Of a stretch of DNA of 9,056 nucleotides, positions 6,985 through 9,056 are shown in pieces. Source of the DNA: Odoribacteraceae bacterium. GTDB taxonomy: Bacteria > Bacteroidota > Bacteroidia > Bacteroidales > Marinifilaceae. The notes below the pieces were generated by a model, which searched no databases, was not told where the DNA came from, and was given only the letters and a program-made list of their open reading frames with translations. Location: positions 1 to 9,056 of the forward strand of contig JAIRKS010000006.1 in NCBI GenBank assembly GCA_031259905.1, read 5' to 3'. Within the stretch, counting starts at the first letter, position 1. Each line of letters opens with the position of its first letter. A program made the position numbers and the translations under genes.

Positions 6985-7598
6985 AGAAAACACCCCTCGT
7001 GACGCTCCTCGCCGGCATGCTCGCGATCGCCGGTAAAGTGAACGGGCAAGAAGTCTCCCGTTACATCCCCGTCGAGCATTACGTGCAGCGGGAAATCCCG
7101 GTGCTGGCCGTGAAAACAAACCTGCTGCACGACGCGATCCTGCTCGCCCCCTCCCTCGGCATGGAAATCGGGCTAAGCCGCCGCGCGTCGCTCGACCTCT
7201 CCGGGGCGTTCGGCACGGGCAGCACCGGGGAGAAAACCCTCTCCCACGTGCTCGCCCGCGCGGAAATACGCGGCTGGTACCGGGAGCGCTTCCTCGGCCA
7301 CTTCCTCGGCGCGCAACTCCTCCTCGGCAAATACGAGATCGGCGGCCACGAGCTACTCTCCCTCTTCAAGAAAGAATCCCGTTACGAGGGAAACGCGTGG
7401 GGCGCCTCGCTCTCCTACGGCTACCACCTCGTCATCGGGCGGCGGTGGGGCGTCGAGTGCAGCGTGAGTGGCGGCGCGCTCCTGTTCGACTACGACGAGC
7501 TTGACCCGGACGCGCCCGGCACTCGCCTCAACGACTATAAAAAGCTCTACACCGGCTTGACCGGCGCGCGCCTCGCTCTTGTACTCATTATTAATTGA
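6981..7598 (+). CDS. DUF3575 domain protein, outer-membrane beta-barrel-like
   Basis: Protein of 205 residues with an export signal (about 1-22, ending NGQ) followed by a DUF3575 domain. Family hallmarks seen: VLAVKTNLLHDA at 41-52, PSLGMEIGL at 57-65, then alternating amphipathic strands with RYEGNAWGASLSYGYH at 134-149 and IGRRWGVE at 152-159, ending in a short hydrophobic strand. This pattern suggests a small outer-membrane beta-barrel. In Bacteroidales such genes often sit directly before DUF3868/OmpA-like and Mfa/Fim-type fimbrillin genes, and the next gene fits. Its ATG overlaps the peroxidase stop (ATGA at 6981-6984), with an internal GAGG at 6973-6976 as a possible ribosome site. Precise function is unknown. 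Confidence 0.85.
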   Translation: MKKTPLVTLLAGMLAIAGKVNGQEVSRYIPVEHYVQREIPVLAVKTNLLHDAILLAPSLGMEIGLSRRASLDLSGAFGTGSTGEKTLSHVLARAEIRGWYRERFLGHFLGAQLLLGKYEIGGHELLSLFKKESRYEGNAWGASLSYGYHLVIGRRWGVECSVSGGALLFDYDELDPDAPGTRLNDYKKLYTGLTGARLALVLIIN

Positions 7599-7605
7599 AG
7601 GAATG

Positions 7606-8673
7606 ATGAAAAAAATTATACTCGTACTCGCGCTACTCGTCACGACGGGAGCGGCCGCCAGGGAGCCGAAAGTAGTCATCTCGCGCCTCTCCGTCGATAG
7701 AACGGGAGAAAAAGTGACCGTCTCCTTCCGCGTGAACGTCGCCCGCCGGCTGGGGGGAGAAACCCGCGTCTTCGTGCTCGCGCCGGTGCTGCAGGACGAC
7801 CGGAACAAATGGTCACTGCCGCCCGTCATCATCCACAGGAAAGACGCGCGGCCCACCAAAGAAGAAAAAAAACCGCGCGCCATGCACCTGGTAGAAGACG
7901 ATAACGCGAACTACTCCGCCACGATCCCCTTCAAGCAATGGATGAACGGGGCGAAACTCGTGCTGGAGAAAGTCAACGCCGGGTGGGACGACGACATGGA
8001 GGTAAAATACACCACGGTCATCGACCCGCTCGCCCTCGCCACGCCACCGGCAGACCGCGACGAACCCGCCGCCTCCGCGGGCGACGAGCTATCGCGCCGC
8101 CTCTCCCACGTGCAACCTGCCAGCGGCCAAGACCGGAACGCGCGGGGAATGCTCTTCACCGGCGGGGCGAGCGTCTACTTCCGGCAGGGAAGCAGCCTGA
8201 TCGAGCCGGAACGGGAAGACAACCGGGAGGTACTCGCCGGGCTACTCTCCACGATACGGGCGATCGAGCACTCCGGGAACAGCCGGGTGACGCACCTCCT
8301 CGTGGCCGGATTCGCCTCCCCGGAAGGCTCTTACCAGGGGAACATGCTCCTGTCCCGTCAACGCGCGACCGCGGTAAAGGAATACATCGCCCGTCACTCC
8401 GGCCTCCCGGCAGACGCCATCCTCGTGCACGACGGCGGCGAGGACTGGGAGGGACTTCGCGCCCAGGTCGAGCAATCCCGCATGTCCAGCCGCGACGCGG
8501 TACTACGCGTCATCGACCGCGTCCCCGTCTGGGACCCCGCGTCGCGCGTGGGACGCGAGAGCGTGTTAAAAAACCTGGACGGCGGCATCCCGTACCGTTA
8601 CATGCTCGAGTATTTCTTCCCGGGATTACGCCACGCCGCCCTCGTCTGGATCTACTACACGAACGAAATCTAA
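7606..8673 (+). CDS. DUF3868 / OmpA-like domain protein, probable fimbrial-locus accessory
   Basis: I start this 355-residue protein at the second of two adjacent ATGs (7606), giving a standard signal peptide (MKKIILVLALLVTTGAAA); ATG 7603 is equally possible, and AAGGA at 7598-7602 lies too close to favour either. A longer reading from 7579 overlaps the previous gene and spoils the signal. After the signal, about 20-110 fits the DUF3868 N-terminal beta domain. A linker with PPADRDEP follows, then an OmpA-C-like domain near 185-265: GASVYFRQGSSLIEP and the peptidoglycan-binding style GFASPEGSYQGNMLLSRQRA at 235-254. The C-terminal RYMLEYFFPGLRHAALVW is typical of these proteins. Probable role: periplasmic or outer-membrane anchoring for fimbria assembly. 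Fimbrillin genes would be expected downstream but are outside the window. Confidence 0.85.
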   Translation: MKKIILVLALLVTTGAAAREPKVVISRLSVDRTGEKVTVSFRVNVARRLGGETRVFVLAPVLQDDRNKWSLPPVIIHRKDARPTKEEKKPRAMHLVEDDNANYSATIPFKQWMNGAKLVLEKVNAGWDDDMEVKYTTVIDPLALATPPADRDEPAASAGDELSRRLSHVQPASGQDRNARGMLFTGGASVYFRQGSSLIEPEREDNREVLAGLLSTIRAIEHSGNSRVTHLLVAGFASPEGSYQGNMLLSRQRATAVKEYIARHSGLPADAILVHDGGEDWEGLRAQVEQSRMSSRDAVLRVIDRVPVWDPASRVGRESVLKNLDGGIPYRYMLEYFFPGLRHAALVWIYYTNEI

Positions 8674-8712
8674 CCAATCGAAACCACGATCATCACCGGT
8701 ACCCTCCCCAAA

Positions 8713-8910
8713 GAAGCCTACTCCCCCGGCAAGAGAAGCCTACTTCCCCGGCAAGAGAAGCCTACTCCCCCGGCAAGAGAAGCCTACTCCCCCGGCAAGA
8801 GAAGCCTACTTCCCCGGCAAGAGAAGCCTACTCCCCTTACAAGAAAAGCCTACTCCCCTTACAAGAGTAGCCTACTCCCCTTACAAGAGTATCCTACTTC
8901 CCTAACAAAA
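8713..8910. repeat. Tandem repeat block A: nine 22-bp units
   Basis: Nine direct 22-bp units without spacers, starting 39 bp after the preceding stop codon. Units 1, 3 and 4 are identical (GAAGCCTACTCCCCCGGCAAGA, given here as pieces GAAGCC, TACTCCCCC, GGCAAGA); units 2 and 5 differ by one C-to-T change. Units 6-8 replace CCGGC with CTTAC, and units 7 and 8 also alter the first two bases; unit 9 (8889-8910) is a hybrid leading into block B. A degenerate partial unit may precede at about 8699-8712. Because 22 is not a multiple of three, the reading frame shifts each unit, which argues against coding on either strand; the minus strand also meets TAG in GTAGGC. Confidence 0.95.
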
Positions 8911-9037
8911 GGGGCGACTCCTCTCACAAAAGGGGCGACTCCTCTTACAAAAGGGGCGACTCCTCTTACAAAAGGGGGCGACTCCTCTTACAAAAGGGGC
9001 GACTCCTCTTGCAAAAGGGGGGACTACACGTACAAGA
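8911..9037. repeat. Tandem repeat block B: six 21-22 bp units, diverged from block A
   Basis: Six further direct units: 8911-8931, 8932-8952, 8953-8973, 8974-8995, 8996-9016 and a degenerate 9017-9037. The core is GGGGCGACTCCTCTTACAAAA (described as GGGGCGAC, TCCTCTTA, CAAAA). Units 11 and 12 are identical; unit 13 has one extra G, making it 22 bp. The shared positions with block A (ACT then C/T-rich, then ACAAgA/ACAAAA at the end) show a common origin. The array fades at 9037, and the last 19 bases of the window look only faintly related. In a 21-nt register one frame reads KRGDSSY repeats, but it lacks a start codon and is shifted by unit 13. Confidence 0.93.
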
Positions 9038-9056
9038 TGGGGAGATCGGTTGAGCA

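Noticed and set aside
7938..8870. 310-codon plus-strand frame running into the tandem repeats
   Set aside because: It is an out-of-frame reading of the DUF3868/OmpA gene with very high Arg and Pro content, extended only because repeat units 1-7 lack stops in that strand.
8911..9016. Small repetitive protein with KRGDSSY or TKGATPL heptads
   Set aside because: No start codon in a suitable position, a 22-bp unit breaks the frame, and the block A units are not multiples of three.
8713..9037. CRISPR array
   Set aside because: Units are directly adjacent with no unique spacers, only 21-22 bp long, and no cas gene is visible.

Overview
The window comes from a Bacteroidota genome, most likely order Bacteroidales, with unusually GC-rich coding sequence. 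Evidence: a HmuY-type lipoprotein with the Bacteroidota lipoprotein export signal (Cys followed by Ser-Asp-Asp), a TonB-dependent receptor with an N-terminal carboxypeptidase-regulatory-like domain, DUF3575 and DUF3868/OmpA-like proteins found almost only in this phylum, starts that mostly lack Shine-Dalgarno sequences, and a Bacteroidota-type -7 promoter element (TAnnTTTG). I cannot assign a genus.

Left part, minus strand (6197 down to 1): a tightly packed heme-acquisition operon of the hmu type. In transcription order it holds a two-domain HmuY lipoprotein, a seven-helix membrane protein, a MotA/TolQ/ExbB-family proton-channel subunit, a small DUF2149 protein that resembles ExbD/TolR/MotB, the outer-membrane heme receptor HmuR, and the N-terminal third of a CobN-like chelatase (HmuS, anaerobic heme dechelatase type) that runs off the window. 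Junctions are 1 bp, two 4-bp ATGA overlaps, 73 bp and 3 bp. The inferred flow is: HmuY captures heme at the surface, HmuR imports it, and HmuS removes the iron, with the ion-channel module as a candidate energy source for import or dechelation. HmuS, the longest partial gene, has 453 readable codons.

Middle (6198-6438): a 241-bp divergent control region with a good -7 element for the rightward genes, a long A/T tract and a 7-bp inverted repeat.

Right part, plus strand (6439 to 8673): an exported glutathione-peroxidase-family enzyme overlaps a DUF3575 outer-membrane-type protein, followed 7 bp later by a DUF3868/OmpA-like protein. The last two are typical accessory genes of Mfa/Fim-type fimbrial loci, so fimbrillin genes may lie beyond the right edge.

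Right end (8713-9037): a noncoding tandem array of about fifteen 21-22 bp units. The units change stepwise along the array from a CCTACTCCCC type to a GGGGCGACTCCTCTT type, while a purine-then-pyrimidine layout persists. It is not a CRISPR and is the least explained element of the window.
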